The position numbers and the translations under genes were made by a program. The notes below the pieces were generated by a model that saw nothing but the letters and a program-made list of their open reading frames with translations, was not told the origin of the DNA and did no database searches. A DNA stretch of 64,000 bases. Origin: Haemonchus contortus (lineage: Eukaryota > Nematoda > Chromadorea > Rhabditida > Trichostrongylidae). The stretch spans positions 21,869,740 through 21,933,739 of the forward strand of contig LS997565.1 of assembly GCA_000469685.2 (NCBI GenBank), written 5' to 3'. Each line of letters opens with the position of its first letter. The stretch's first letter is position 1. Positions 1-11,594 of the stretch are shown piece after piece.

Positions 1-771
1 ATCCGCACTAATAAATAATCTTTCAATGTGTGATCAATTGATAAGCTCCGTTTTCCAAGCCTGGATATCATTCAGACCATTCAAAACCATGCATAGGCTC
101 GATCGTACGATGCATTTGATGAGTCATGTTCTCATCATGATCTTACTGATTACACTTCCACTTGAATTGAATTTTTCTTGTGCTGAGCTGTGGATGCACT
201 ATTATAATGTTGGGGGATGAAGTTAAGGGGATATGTTCACGATATCGGCTCGAGTAGAAGTAGTTGTTTTATTGGAGATCACAGATGCAACTTTGAGTCT
301 CACCCGATGTCGAGCTTCCTGGGCTCTTTCTTCTTGAACGACTTTGAAAATTCACTGATTTTCAGAGGATCGAAGAGGTTAGGCGGCTTGGTCAAGATTG
401 CTCACGGCCAGATTTTGGATCTCACGATCATTGAGTCAGATCGTGAAGTCCCTAATCTGACCCCGCTCTTCTACACTGCAGGGCACAGTCAAGGTCAACG
501 TACAACAATTCACTTTCGTTTTTTAATCTCGCCACTTTTTGAAACACAGTACTTGATTATTTTATAATGGTATCTTTCAACTCAATAATTGAGTAGCGCT
601 CAGTTTTATTAAACCCGAATGGTTCAGGATTATCCCCATTACGCAACAACGGTAGGAACTTAAGGCCGCACAATGCGACCGTGGCCATTTCGCTCTGTTC
701 AAGACCCACGGCCACGGCCGTTTGAACGTATTGGTGCAGTGATAGACCTAGGTGAAGCACGCCTATGACAG
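1..771. other. Left edge, no recognised gene
   Basis: I recognise no family here. There is a 116-codon plus-strand ORF at 217-567 and a 64-codon ORF at 26-220 with a hydrophobic stretch (MILLITLPLEL). Neither shows a family motif or a clear splice structure, so I do not call them genes. The segment 690-720 is rich in GGCCACGG-type repeats. Confidence 0.4.
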
Positions 772-906
772 TTACTAGCAGCCACCGCCATCCTATCTGG
801 TGCTGTGGTTTGGTTTGCTAGGAAGTTCCCTCGTTTGGCCCAGCATCCTCGGTTTATGGCCGTGGGACACAGCGCAGTGCGAAGATGGCAAAGCACTCAG
901 ATCAAA
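772..906 (+). CDS. Candidate exon: hydrophobic segment followed by an Arg-rich, presequence-like stretch
   Basis: The segment follows a TGACAG acceptor and ends at a strong GTAAGT donor (907), giving 45 codons in phase 0. The reading begins with a hydrophobic stretch (LLAATAILSGAVVWFA), then a basic stretch lacking acidic residues that contains RKFPRLAQHPRF and ends AVRRWQSTQIK. That composition resembles a membrane anchor plus a mitochondrial presequence or matrix-facing tail. I found neither a start exon nor a following exon and do not recognise the protein. It could be a chance ORF beside a chance donor. Confidence 0.28.
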
Positions 907-1469
907 GTAAGTAACTTCTGCAAAGTCTTTAGAGCAAAGTTCAAGACTCCTTGTCGAAAAATTGAACTGGTGAACAATAATTCATCTTTGAGCAAATCGA
1001 TCGACTACTTCCCTGGATGCGACCTTTCACGAGAATGAATACAGGATCTCTTGAGATTTACGTATATATAGTAGGAAATAACGATCGAATTTTGTAGCCA
1101 GTAACCATCCTAATTATCCAGAATTTACGGAAAAAACGCGAATTCGCATCTTCTTCGTCTTTTCCTCATGACTAGATTGGTTTTCATCTTTCCTCATACA
1201 CCAGTCGGGTTGCTTGGCTAACGCCGGGCTTCCCTCCGTCTTAGGACAGAGTTGTAATAATTGGCAAACCGGCCGCTTCTTCTTTGGAACGAATGGTACT
1301 TTTCGGAACTTGAAATTTGGCAAAGGACTGACAGGACTGCAGGCGGTTTCAGTCTGGGTCGATGCTTATGCCCATGGTTAAATGTTTCGATCTGTTGCTG
1401 CTCATTCCGAAAATTGTGACTCGAGAAAGGTTCAATCGTAGGCAACCAAAGCTTCGAATTTTAACCTAC
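907..1469. other. No gene seen
   Basis: Only short ORFs without recognisable motifs. The 13-base string TATATATAGTAGG near 1064 recurs as its reverse complement near 1465, so this stretch may be bounded by arms of an old repeat. Confidence 0.4.
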
Positions 1470-1830
1470 TATATATAATTCGCTAGGTGTGTCTGTTGGT
1501 TGGTCGGTGTTTGTGTGTTTGTGTGTGTGTCGGTGTGTGTGTTTGACCAAAATTCACAACTCCTGTCCCCGTAGACCTAGAGCGTTCAAACTTGGTAGGA
1601 GTACAGGAAGCAGGATGGGAACACTTATGGTGGGTGGCAGAACCGGGCTCCGATCACAAGGGGCGGAGCGTGCGCGATTGAAATTTGCTTCTGCAAATTC
1701 ATTACTTCTGTTTACGTGAACCTAGAGCGTTAAAATTGGGTTGGATTATACTTTTCGTATAGACAGTGAATCTCAGCATTTTAATAAGTGTTGTAGGATA
1801 TGACGGGATCAGAGGTACTCGGTGACAGGG
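1470..1830. repeat. TG-rich microsatellite and dispersed repeat with GGGGCGGAGCGTGCG motif
   Basis: A GT-rich run (1487-1545) is followed by a unit in which CCTAGAGCGTT-AAA-TTGG occurs twice (about 1576 and 1722). It also contains the GC-rich string AAGGGGCGGAGCGTGCG near 1660. Very similar AAGGGGCGGGGC strings occur at 12035-12345, so both places appear to carry parts of one dispersed repeat family. No coding function is seen. Confidence 0.5.
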
Positions 1831-2268
1831 ACTGATCATAACTGATAATAGAAGATAAGGGACCTAGGAGAGGTCACTTACCGATCAAAATCCTAACGTC
1901 TTCGATATTTACGATGTAGCTTTGATTGTTCAGTATGTTTCATTCGATAAGACTGGACGGTAGAGTAGGGTAATAAAAGTGGGTGGTAAGTGCTTTGATA
2001 GGGATCAATTAGCTGCACTACGACAAGCAGATGAGAATTTTGTTCATATCTTGCTATTGGATTACTACCGCTACCCAGCAAGGTTTGTGATTCAGTGAAG
2101 GATCCTATTTGCTCGATTATGAATTCGTGAGTAATGAAATCCTGTCCCTGAATCACTATTTCATTCTAACAGTGACAAACATTTTTTATGAGTCAGAATC
2201 GTTGTGATTGGAGTTCATACATTACAAAACGTTTGACCCACTCGAAAGTGTCAGACTTACCATTAGTG
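1831..2268. other. No gene seen
   Basis: AT-rich sequence with only a motif-free 87-codon minus-strand ORF (1893-2156). Bases 2269-2277 are the left target duplication of the MITE that follows. Confidence 0.4.
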
Positions 2269-2277
2269 AGACCATCA

Positions 2278-2669
2278 GGTGAAAATGTAGTTAGGGGGGC
2301 CACCCATTCAAAGGCTAGCATATCAAGAAATGAATTCAATGAAACGCGTTATGCCGTGTTATATCTCGGACATGCCAGTTTTCAAATAAAGGCTTTCGTA
2401 GGGAAGGAGCACCGCGGTGGGCAAGTTTCCCTCCTTTTTTTGCACGAGGTAATCATCCACGCCACCCAGGTGCTCCTACCCTACCTAGGCTTATATGGGA
2501 AACTATATTTCTTAGCTGAAACCGCATAAAAGAGCTAAGGTGGTCGGTTCCCATCAACTTCTACGCATCCGATACAGTGCCAATATAACGAGGATCGACA
2601 CGTTAGGCTGAGTTCATTTCTTCATATACTGACCTTCGGATGGGTGCCCCCCCCCAACTACATTTTCAC
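2278..2669. mobile_element. MITE, copy 1 (9-bp target duplication)
   Basis: The 392-bp element starts GGTGAAAATGTAGTTAGGGG and ends with the inverted form CCCCAACTACATTTTCAC. It is flanked by AGACCATCA (2269-2277) and AGACCGTCA (2670-2678), a 9-bp duplication with one mismatch. The interior has a second inverted pair, GGAGCACC and GGTGCTCC, and no transposase. A second copy lies at 4413-4816. A 9-bp duplication fits Mutator-like or Merlin-like transposases; the superfamily is an inference. Confidence 0.85.
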
Positions 2670-2678
2670 AGACCGTCA

Positions 2679-3039
2679 AAATTGCTTCACATCCGCGGAG
2701 AAATAAATTTTCTCACCTTACCTTGAAAACAAAAATATCAAAAGTATGGTGGCATCAGGTCCATAATAGTCATGAATCGCGTATTTCTCTGGAAATTCCG
2801 TTTTATATGAAAAGTTATAATTCAGAATGAACCCTACTCCCATTCATTTCAATGTTAACCGCGTCCTTCCGGACGAACCTCCTAGTCAAATGCATGTTCA
2901 AAAAACGCATGTTTGGAACACATACCGTCCGAAATTTTTTCTCAAATTTAGGTCAGATTTACCGATGCAGCCTCTTCAAAAAAGTTTCAGTTCTGCCGAG
3001 AGCGTCGAATCCTCACCTCACAACACCAGATAAGCCAAA
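2679..3039. other. No gene seen
   Basis: AT-rich sequence between the MITE and the start of the LINE. It contains the imperfect repeated strings AAATGCATGTT and AAACGCATGTT near 2890. ORFs at 2827-3033 and 2852-3322 run into the LINE and their upstream parts have no motifs. Confidence 0.35.
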
Positions 3040-6000
3040 GCACAGGCAAGCTAGACGTTGGGAATCCTTGCCAAAAACAATAATAGAAATGAGCCTCATA
3101 CCCCTGAACCTGAGGGAGCCTCCAATACGCCGCGTTAGGACCACTCGGGAGAGGCTGCTAAAATCTCAGGGCCAAAACAGGGCTGCAAAAAAGGAGAAGG
3201 ACCAAGATGGCGATCTGTACTTAACGCAAGTTCGCACGCTTGCAACTAAAGCGTGTATAGAAGACCTGATGATGCAAGCTAGGAAGATCAAGTACGACGT
3301 CATCGGACTGAACGGGACATGAAGGCATCGCTGCAGCATTTACGTTGCCTACACACCAACTGCGAAGAAGAGGAGTTGGAAGCGTTTTATGTGGATCGGG
3401 AGAGGGTCTACAGAGAAGACCACACTTCCTTCAAGGTCATCGTCGGTGATTTCAATGCCAAGATTGGCCCCAGAAGAACGGTTGAAGAGCTCCACATCGG
3501 AATTCAAGGAATGGAATGGAATGGGGGCAGGGTGGAAGACTTTCCAAATTTATCATGTCGACCCACACCATCCATGGTAACTCACAATTCCAGAAGCCCT
3601 CTAATTTGCGATGGACATGGGAGTCACCTGGGGGACAGTTCCATGATGAAATAGACCACATCATCTTCAATCGGAAATTTTGCCCGACTGACGTCGCTGT
3701 TATTCCGAGGTTCTACACGGGATCGGATCATCGTCTCCTGCGCGCTGGATTCTGCTTCTCAGTGCATGGCGAAAGAGCTATGAAGTTCAGGAAACGAAGC
3801 CCCACGATTGTGGTCACTGGGGATCACTTCTCTTCATTGGCGAGTTTGTGGGCAAATTCCGTCAGCGACAACATCGATAAAGAATACAACCGGTTCGTCG
3901 AACATCTTAACGATTGCCCCAGGAAAGCAGAGTGTCTACAAGTAGTCAAGGGACGACTCTCTTCGAAGACTCTCGAGCTAATACGCCGAGGTGGAATCGC
4001 GCTAGCTACAGGCAATCATCAATAAACGTCCGAATTGTGAAGTATGCAGAGAAGCGATAGAGGAAGATCTGAAAGAGAGAAGAGCAACAGCTATGGACGA
4101 AGCCGCGGAGGCAGGAAGGAGCATCCACAAAGCCCGACCTGGCTTCTCTAACTGCAAGATCGAGAAAACTTTCCTCATAATATGACTGACGAAACATTAC
4201 TGCATCTCGAAGGGCAACGGAGAAGGTCATCTGCGACTTTTAACGGGATTTCTCCGACAGCCACGTCTACCTAGCCACCCACCATCTTAGGCAAGTCGGA
4301 TATATCGCTCCTTCAATTGTCCCTTCCGCAATACGACTTGCCACCACGTCTATGAAGAAATGTACGGCGCCCGGTCCCCATAGATCAAAGCAGAACATCT
4401 GAAGAGTCTTCCGGTGAAAATGTAGTTGGGGGGGGGCACCTATCACAATGTCGGTGTATCAAGAAATGAACTCAATGAATGCGTTATGCCGTGTTATATC
4501 ACGGACGTGCCATGTTATATCAAGGGCTTTCGTAGGGAAGGAGCACCGCGGTGGGCAAGTTTTCTTTCTTTTTTTCTTTTTTTTTTGCAGGAGGTAATCA
4601 TCCCAGCCACCCAGGTGCTCCTACCCTACCTAGGCTTATTTGGGAAACTAAATTTCCTTAGCTGAAACCGCATAAAAGAGCTAAGGTGGTCGGTTCCCAT
4701 CATCCTCTACGCATCCAATACAGTGCTGATATAACAAGGACTAACACGTTAGACTGAGTTCATTTCTTGATATACTGACCTTTGGATGGGTGGCCCCCCC
4801 CAACTACATTTTCACCGACTCTTCCACCAGTCACCGTCAGAACTCTGGCTAGACTCTTCAGGCGGTACCTGTCGGAATGCGAAGGTCCACTTCGTGTACA
4901 ACTAGAGAGACTGTGTTGTTGTATAAAAAGGGGATCCAGACGATATTGGCGATTATCGCCTAAACTGCCTGCTGTCTGTAATCTTTAAGCTTTTCACTCG
5001 CGTCATCATAAATAGGAATGGCAGAATATTAGATGAAAGACAGCCATGCGAGCAAGCAGGGTTTCGGAGAGTGTTCAGTACAATCGATCATAACCACACT
5101 CTTACATGACTCACTGCAGTATCGCGAGAGTCCAAAATGCCAGTATGTCCTACGTTAATCGATTTAAAGAAGCCTCAGATACCGTCGAGACAGAAATGGT
5201 AATCGGAGCCCTGGCAACCAGGGCATACCTACTCAATACATAAGGATGCTTCGTGAGCTCTACGACAACTTCACGACCAGGATTTCACCATTCTACAAGG
5301 AAGTCATTATCAACGTGAAGAGAGGTGTCCGGCAGAGCGATAAAATTTCGCCCAATCTTTTCAGTGCCCCTCTCGAGGATATCATGCGTCATTTGGGGAT
5401 GGGGAGATTTGGGAATGGAGGTCGACGGCCGCTACCTACATCACCTCCGCTTTGCAGACATCATGCTTATAACACCGAACATCGAGCAGGCGGATCGAAT
5501 GCTGCCCGGGTTTGACAATGCTTGCGCAAAGATCGGCTTGAGACTGAACTTCACGAAGACGATCATCGTGTGAAAGGAGCGGGGTCTGATGCTCTCCTTA
5601 CGTTCAACGGAACTAAGGCCTCTGTATGCTCTAGCTACGTGTATCTAGGTCAAGAAAATAAAATAATGAACGACATAGTTCTGGAGCTGAGCAGATGGAA
5701 ACGCCCCACGTGGGAAGCATTTAAGAATATCGAGGGAGTAGTGACAAAGACAAGGAACATACGGCTCCGCGCTCATCTTTTCGACAATGCTGTCTCTCCT
5801 GCTTTAACGCATACCTCGGAGACTCGGACCTTACGGAACCAGGATGACCACGCTGTCAGCGTTACTCAATGCGCTTTGAAAAGGTAGATGCTCGGAATTT
5901 CCTTATACACGCAAGTGTTGAAGGGAATCCGGAGCTCCGAGCTCCGTCAACGAACGAAGATCAGGGATGCCGTTGATTACGCCAAGAAATCGAAGATCAG

Positions 6001-6282
6001 GTGGGCCGGACACGTTATGCGATATAGTGACGACCGTTGGACCAGAGCGGTTTTTGACTGGATCTCTCGGTAAATCAAACGACCACCAGGACGCAGCCAA
6101 CGAGATGGTCAGACTTCTTCACGAAAGCTGTGAACGAAAGGAATGTTGAACCACGTGTCATTGAAGCGGGGACGATTCATCGGACCGCTCTGGCTCGTGA
6201 CTTTAACGAATGGAGACGTTACTGGCGCCCGCTCGAGGAAGTAGATGATCAACGAGACGACGGATGATACAGGTGATAAATA
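3040..6282 (+). mobile_element. Decayed RTE-type non-LTR retrotransposon (LINE family A)
   Basis: This plus-strand pseudogene reads, across several frameshifts and stops, as one endonuclease-reverse transcriptase polyprotein. The apurinic-type endonuclease is seen at 3190-3780 (VGDFNAKIG, WTWESPGG, EIDHIIFNR, TGSDHRLLR). A linker follows at 3790-4260, with the reverse transcriptase at 4826-5575: FTTRISPF and VRQSDKISPNLFS, then HHLRFAD where the second Asp of the catalytic box is missing. The C-terminal region runs 5590-6264 (YVYLGQE, ASETWTL-like, IRWAGHVMRYSDDRWTRA) to a TGA at 6265-6267. A MITE at 4413-4816 splits the RT region. The 5' end is approximate; the same 5' sequence is present as a fragment at 25956-26530. 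The element is dead. Confidence 0.88.
4413..4816. mobile_element. MITE, copy 2, inserted in LINE family A
   Basis: This 404-bp element starts GGTGAAAATGTAGTTGGGGG, ends with CCCCAACTACATTTTCACC, and shares most of its interior with copy 1. It is flanked by GAGTCTTCC (4404-4412) and GACTCTTCC (4817-4825), a 9-bp duplication with one mismatch. Removing it rejoins the LINE reading frame between a HLKSLP-like segment and TLARL, so the insertion post-dates the LINE. A pyrimidine run of about 30 bases (4560-4590) lies inside. Confidence 0.88.
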
Positions 6283-6805
6283 CAGTAGCGCTCGAAAGTC
6301 TTTGGTGAAATGGTTCTCTAGCTATACTTTTAGTCGTAACTCTTTTCCTACTGGATCTAATCATGCGAAATTTCTTTATTTTGAGCGTGGGTGTATTGTG
6401 AATATTTACCACTATTAACCTGCAGCCTGATCATGTTCCAGATACTCCAAAGAGCATGATCTCAAAATCGACTGAAATTACAGATGATGGTCCTTCTAAA
6501 ATCTCTTTCCTTTTTGTCATGTCTAAAGCGTACGAGCGGTAACACCGAACACAATAGATGAGAAAAACGCTCGTAAGGTGCGAATAAGTGCAGACGTCAA
6601 CACTTTACTTTTGGCAAAATCTGCTTCCGCAACAAACACCTTGCTCATATAGGGATGTTGATGATTCGCAGTCAAATAGTGTTAGGTAAGGTAAAATATG
6701 CTCTAGTTAAATATATCCAAATTTTGCGCGATTTGGTCTACTAAGAAAAAAGTTATGAATGAAAAAGCGTCGGTGCATTTCACCGAAGACTTTTGAGCGC
6801 TACTG
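6283..6805. mobile_element. Tc1/mariner-like MITE with TA target duplication
   Basis: The left end CAGTAGCGCTCGAAAGTC and the right end GACTTTTGAGCGCTACTG are inverted copies; the first 30 bp differ at two positions and weaker matching continues to about 80-90 bp. TA flanks both sides (6281-6282 and 6806-6807). The 523-bp interior has no transposase. It lies 15 bases after the stop of LINE family A, inside that element's short repetitive tail, so it inserted after the LINE. Confidence 0.85.
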
Positions 6806-6860
6806 TATACATATTATATATACATATATAAAGGACAAATATATACATATATACACGGTG
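6806..6860. repeat. TATACA-rich simple sequence
   Basis: Alternating TATACATA units between the Tc1-like MITE and the pre-insertion site of the next LINE. Confidence 0.7.
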
Positions 6861-6894
6861 TCTCAAAATTATGGGTGCCAAAATCCAGAAATTT

Positions 6895-9800
6895 GGTGGC
6901 GAAGTCCGTTCCTCCAAGTGGTGCCACCGGAAACTGCCCACTCTGTGGGCTGAGCTGACCACGGACATTCGAATGCAGGCGACAGGCCCCGTGACAGGCC
7001 GGCCTACGAACACCCCAGTCACATCAAAAATGTTAATGTCACTCAAAGAAGTTCGATGTAATGCTACGGCGTCCGCGGGAGCCGACGCGCACTCGCAAGG
7101 CCCGGTGAGTGTGAAAAGTATGCGAGGGTCTCCGGTGTAAGGACGGCATCGGGGGGCAACTAAGCTAGTCCGAAACTACGCAACGTATGGAAGACCCGCG
7201 CTGCGACCTTAAATGTTGGCACATTAACGGGACGCTTGTACGAGTTAGCAGTAGCTCTAGAGCGTCGACGAATTGATTTCTGTGCCGTGCAGGAAACGAG
7301 GTGGTCCTGCTGCAAGTCCAGGGACATTGGCCTCGGCTTCAAAGCCGTTCTTTGTGGTGGCCCAAAAACCACCAACGGCGTCGGGATAATAGTCTCTGAA
7401 CGGTTCCGTGACTCGATAGTAAGCGTGGAACGCTTCGATGACCGCCTAATGAAGATCGTGGTAGTCATCGAACGCCAAAAATACCATCTCTTCTCAGCTT
7501 ATGCTCCGCAGACTGGATGCTCCGAGCAGACCAAGGACAAGTTCTGGAACCTGCTAGATGAGAAGACAGCTGAAGTACCGTTACAAGAAGCCATAGTTGT
7601 CGCAGGTGACCTCAACGGTCACGTGGGCGCTACGAAAGACGGTTATAGCTGCCATGGGGGTTTCGGATATGGGTCACGTAACACTGATGGCGAGCGAATT
7701 CTCGAATATGCAGACTCGCATAATCTCGCCATTGTAAACACGAGATTTCGCAAACGTGACTCTCATCTCATCACCTTCTATAGCGGTGAGAACAGAACGC
7801 AAATTGATTTTGTCCTTGTCAGGCACCGCGATCAGGGGCTCGTAACAGACGCAAAGACAGTTCCCTATGAAACGGTCGCAACACAACACCGACCACTGAT
7901 TTGTACGTTCAAGATCGCCCCGCCGAAACCGAAATTAGCAGAAAGGTGTGGGCCTGCGAGAATCAAGTGGTGGCGACTGAAGGAGAAAGAAGAGGCCGTT
8001 GTTTCCAGTATTCTGTTACCAGCGGTAACGACTGTCGACGAAACTTGGAAGGGAGCTGCGGAAGCGATAACCCGGGTCGCACGGTCGAAGCTTGGCGTGA
8101 CCAAGCCTGGACGGCGGAAGCTCGATAAGCAAACATGGCTGTGGACCGACCATGTCAGGGATAAAGTCCGTGAGAAGAAAAAGCAGTACCACGCATTTCT
8201 TATCGAAAAGACGGCGGACAACTGGCAACGCTATCAGATAGCGAAGAAAGAGGCGAAGAAGGCTGTTGCTTCTCAGAAGGCAGCTCATTATGCCGATCTT
8301 AATAAGAAACTCGAGTCTCGGGATGGTGAGCGGTACGTTTACCAACTCGCAAAGACCCGCAACCGCCAGACCGAGGATATAGAAAAGTTCTTCGGCATAA
8401 ATGACGAGAACGGTCGCCTCTTAACGGATCGCAGGCAAGTACTGAAACGATGGCGAGAGTACTTCGCAAACATCTCAACAGTCGAATTCGCTCATCCCGC
8501 CATCCCCTGCGCTCCGCCAGTACACGGTCCCGTTCAGAGAATAACCGTGAATGAGACCATTACGGCTTTGAAGAAGATGAAGTCAGGCAAAGCAAGTGGT
8601 CCTGACGACGTAGCAGCGGACTTGTGGAAATCGAAAGGCTGGAATCCTGCAGGATGGTTGACGGAATTCTTCAACCAGGTCGTTGCAGAGAAGAAGGTGC
8701 CTGAGAGCTGGCGACAGAGCACGACGATTCCTATCTGGAAGAAAAAAGGCAGCCTTGGGGACTGCACTTGCTACCGTCCGATTCGCTTGCTCTCGCACAG
8801 CATGAAAATCTTTGAGCGGATTGTAGACAGTCGTATCCGGGATATCGTCGAGCTGACCACTAATCAGTGTGGTTTTGTAGCTGCTTGTAGCACCATCGAC
8901 GCCATACACGCCGCTCGCCTCCTTCTAGAAAAGCATCGCGAGAAACGTAGACCGGTACATCTTGCCTTTCTAGACTTAGAGAAGGCTTTCGACCGCGTTC
9001 CACGTGACGTTATTTGGTATGCCCTACGACAGCATGGCGTACCCGGAGAGCTCATTGAGTGGGTGCGCATCCTTTACACTAGCCCAAAGAGCCGAGTGCA
9101 AACGGCAGCGGGCACATCGGCGGAATTTCCCATTTCCGTCGGAGTACACCAAGGCTCTGCGTTATCCCCACTACTTTTTGTTGTCGTCATGGATACCATC
9201 ACAAAAGACCTCCAGAAGCCGGCTCCGTGGACGCTTCTTTATGCCGATGATGTGATGCTCGCCAGCGAAGACAAAAGCGAGCTCGAGTCACAGGTGCAGA
9301 CCTGGTCCGACCGTCTGGCTATGTTCGGGCTCAGGTTAAACGTCAAAAAGACTGAGTACTTGACCACTGATTCGAACGAGCCAGGCTCTATCAAGATCAA
9401 TGGCACTGAGCTCACACGGACAACAGCCTTCAAGTACCCTGGATAGGCAATTGCGTCTGACGGCAGCCTGGGTTTTGAAACGAATTCTCGCGTGAATGCA
9501 GCGTGGTTGAAGTGGCGCTCAATGACTGGCGTACTCTGCGATAAGAACATCCCTGAGCGTCTTAAGTCCAAGATCTACAGAACCGTCATCCGGCCGGTCG
9601 CAATCTACGGCGCTGAATGCTGGCCTGCAACTAAAGAGGTTGAAGCCCGTCTCAGCGTGATGGAGACAAAAATGCTGCGCTGGACAGCCGGAGTAACACG
9701 CTTAGACCGTATAAGTAATGACGCCATCAGGGAGCGATTCGGTGTTACGCCCATTGTCGATAAAATGCGCGAAGCTCGTCTACGATGGTATGGTCATACC

Positions 9801-10038
9801 CTTCGCGCAAAGAACGACAGTGTCCGTAAGATCAGTCTCAACCTTGATGTGCCCGGAAAGCGGCCTAGAGGACGTCCAAAGCAGCGGTGGCTCGATACGT
9901 TGCACGAAGATCTTAAAGCGGTCAACATCCACCCCGATCAAGCGTTCAATCGGGAGAAGTGGCGTCAACATATCAGAAAAGCGGACCCCGCTTACAAGCG
10001 GGACAAACGCTAAAGAATAAGAAGAAGAAGAAGAAGAG
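6895..10038 (+). mobile_element. Full-length RTE-type LINE (family B) with 15-bp target duplication
   Basis: The 3.14-kb element is bounded by an exact 15-bp direct repeat, AAAATCCAGAAATTT, at 6880-6894 and 10039-10053. It has a 5' region (6895 to about 7160), one long coding frame, and an AAG-repeat tail (10018-10038) directly after the stop at 10011-10013. A hairpin, CCCGCTTACAAGCGGG, lies at the 3' end of the coding frame. RTE elements are typically about 3.2 kb with short repeat tails, which fits. An in-frame TAG at 9444-9446 is the one obvious lesion in the main frame. Confidence 0.9.
7164..10013 (+). pseudogene. Endonuclease-reverse transcriptase of LINE family B, one internal stop
   Basis: The open frame after the stop at 7161-7163 runs to 9443, is cut by TAG at 9444-9446, and continues in the same frame to 10013. 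The first ATG-like position is not obvious, so the true start may lie upstream across a frame problem near 7160. Counting from 7236, the endonuclease shows CAVQETRW (catalytic Glu at residue 20), GDLNGHVG and a TQHRPLI box where many relatives have SDHRLL. The RT shows FLDLEKAFDRVP, GVHQGSALSPLLF and LLYADD (YADD at residue 669). The segment after the stop contains AIYGAECWP, KMLRWTAGV and LRWYGH, the usual C-terminal region. The protein would copy its own RNA at a nicked chromosomal target; this copy should make a truncated product. Confidence 0.9.
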
Positions 10039-10281
10039 AAAATCCAGAAATTTCTATTTTAGAAATAATATATCGAATTCACATTACCTGCTATTAAGTA
10101 GTAGTTGCATAAGAAGGTCTCCTTGCAGTATGCATGCTTACTGATGTGGAACTCCCAAAATATTTTAGATGGAGTAGGATCATTCAATGCCACTTGCAAT
10201 CGTTGACACGCGAGAGGTGGAAGGACATTATGAAATTGCTTGAAATTTTCATAAGAACCGTATAGGAAGCTATCCTTACTA

Positions 10282-11534
10282 TTAGGTTGAGTAAAAAGTT
10301 TTGATCGGAATTTTCATCCTTCTCTTGATTTTTTCGTAGGATCACTTGGAAGGATTTCGTGATAGGTTATGGTAGATGGTGTCCGGACCTGCACTGTGGG
10401 GGCATATATAAGCATGTCCCTGCAAATGTTTCGCAATAATGACCCTTGCCAACCGAAGCTGTCTGAGAGCTATCATCTTTTACGAATTTCTGCAAGGCCA
10501 AAATGCATCGTCGGCTGTCGCAAATATCTGTTGTGCATTCAGAGAAGACATCGTGTCTCAACCCAAGGTACATCCTTGATATCAGCAAATTCGTTCGGGC
10601 AATATTTTGTTCGAAGGTCAACGTCGTACTGGACGCCCTCCTGCCTTGAATGACGGAATTTTGCGCACTGCTCAAATGGAGAAGCCAAATGCTACTACTT
10701 GCGATTTGTCGACGGCACTCTGGTGCAGTCGGAAGACTATCGTCAACCATCTCCATGGCCTCCGTTACGGAGATATACACACAAGATGGGTGCCCCATGG
10801 TTTGAGCGACTCGGACAAAGCATCACGGGTCAGTGCGTGACCTTCTTTGCTACTTCGTCAACTTAGGAGAGACTTTCTCAGGAAGATCATTACTGGAGAC
10901 GAGAGCTGGGTCCTTCATGTGAACCATAAGCGACATCGCCAATGGATGCCTAATGAGGAACCACCTCCAAGACAGCCGAGAGATGAACAACTTCAGAGGA
11001 AGGTTTTCTATGTTGTTGGTGGGATTCCCAAGTCATGCTCTATTTCAAATTACTGCCCGAGGGTACCACCGTAACCGCCGAGTTTCACGCTTCTCAGCTA
11101 CAAAGTGAGGCCGACGTCATTTGAAGGAAGCGTCCGCAGCGAAGAAATGTTTGTCGTCTTCATGACAACGCTCGACCGCATGTGGAGAAATTGTCTCGTC
11201 AGAAAATTGCCGAACTTGGATGGTGAGTGCTGCCCCATCCTTCTTATTCGCCAGATCTTGCTAGGTCCGATTACCATATTTTTCTTGCTCTAAAGCATCA
11301 TCTTCGCGATAGAAAATTTGATAATCGCTTGGAACTCGAAACTGAGATTTCCAACTTTTTCGAATCGCGGCCGCCACAGTTCTGGGCTTCAGGAATCAAA
11401 AAACTGGTGGATCGCTGGACATAAGTTGTAGACAATGCTGGAGACTATAATACTGATTGAGATCCTCTTTTAATGAAAATAAGACCTTTTGAAATAAAGA
11501 TGAAAAACCGATCAAAACTTTTTACTCAACCTAA
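10282..11534 (+). mobile_element. Mariner element with perfect 27-bp terminal inverted repeats
   Basis: The left end TTAGGTTGAGTAAAAAGTTT and the right end AAACTTTTTACTCAACCTAA are perfect inverted copies over 27 bp, with weaker matching further in. TA flanks both ends (10280-10281 and 11535-11536). The length of 1253 bp is normal for mariner. The ends are intact but the transposase is broken, so it could only be moved by another copy's enzyme. Confidence 0.92.
10440..11424 (+). pseudogene. Mariner transposase remnant
   Basis: Read over several frames: an N-terminal helix-turn-helix region (IIFYEFLQGQNASSAV, then RRTGRPPALNDG and CSRKTIVNHLHGL at 10607-10770), WVPHGLSDSD, then the catalytic domain. 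The first Asp is in ITGDESW (about 10895), the second in HDNARPH (about 11160), the third in SPDLARSDYHIF (about 11262). All three DDD residues can be found, but at least three frame changes and stops separate them. The transposase would have cut and pasted the element at TA sites. Confidence 0.85.
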
Positions 11535-11540
11535 TATATA

Positions 11541-11580
11541 TAAAGCGCTCTGTCTGTCTGTCTGTTTGTTTGTTTGTACG
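11541..11580. repeat. CTGT/GTTT tetranucleotide microsatellite
   Basis: Runs of CTGT then TTGT units just outside the right end of the mariner, followed by the left target duplication of a SINE. Confidence 0.75.
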
Positions 11581-11594
11581 GAAATTCGATATAA

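Noticed and set aside
6855..6879. CGGTGTCTCAAAATTATGG as a mariner terminal repeat
   Set aside because: No inverted partner was found; it is better explained as the pre-insertion sequence of LINE B.
8016..8345. Minus-strand ORFs across LINE B (7160-9971)
   Set aside because: Shadows of the intact plus-strand reverse transcriptase frame.
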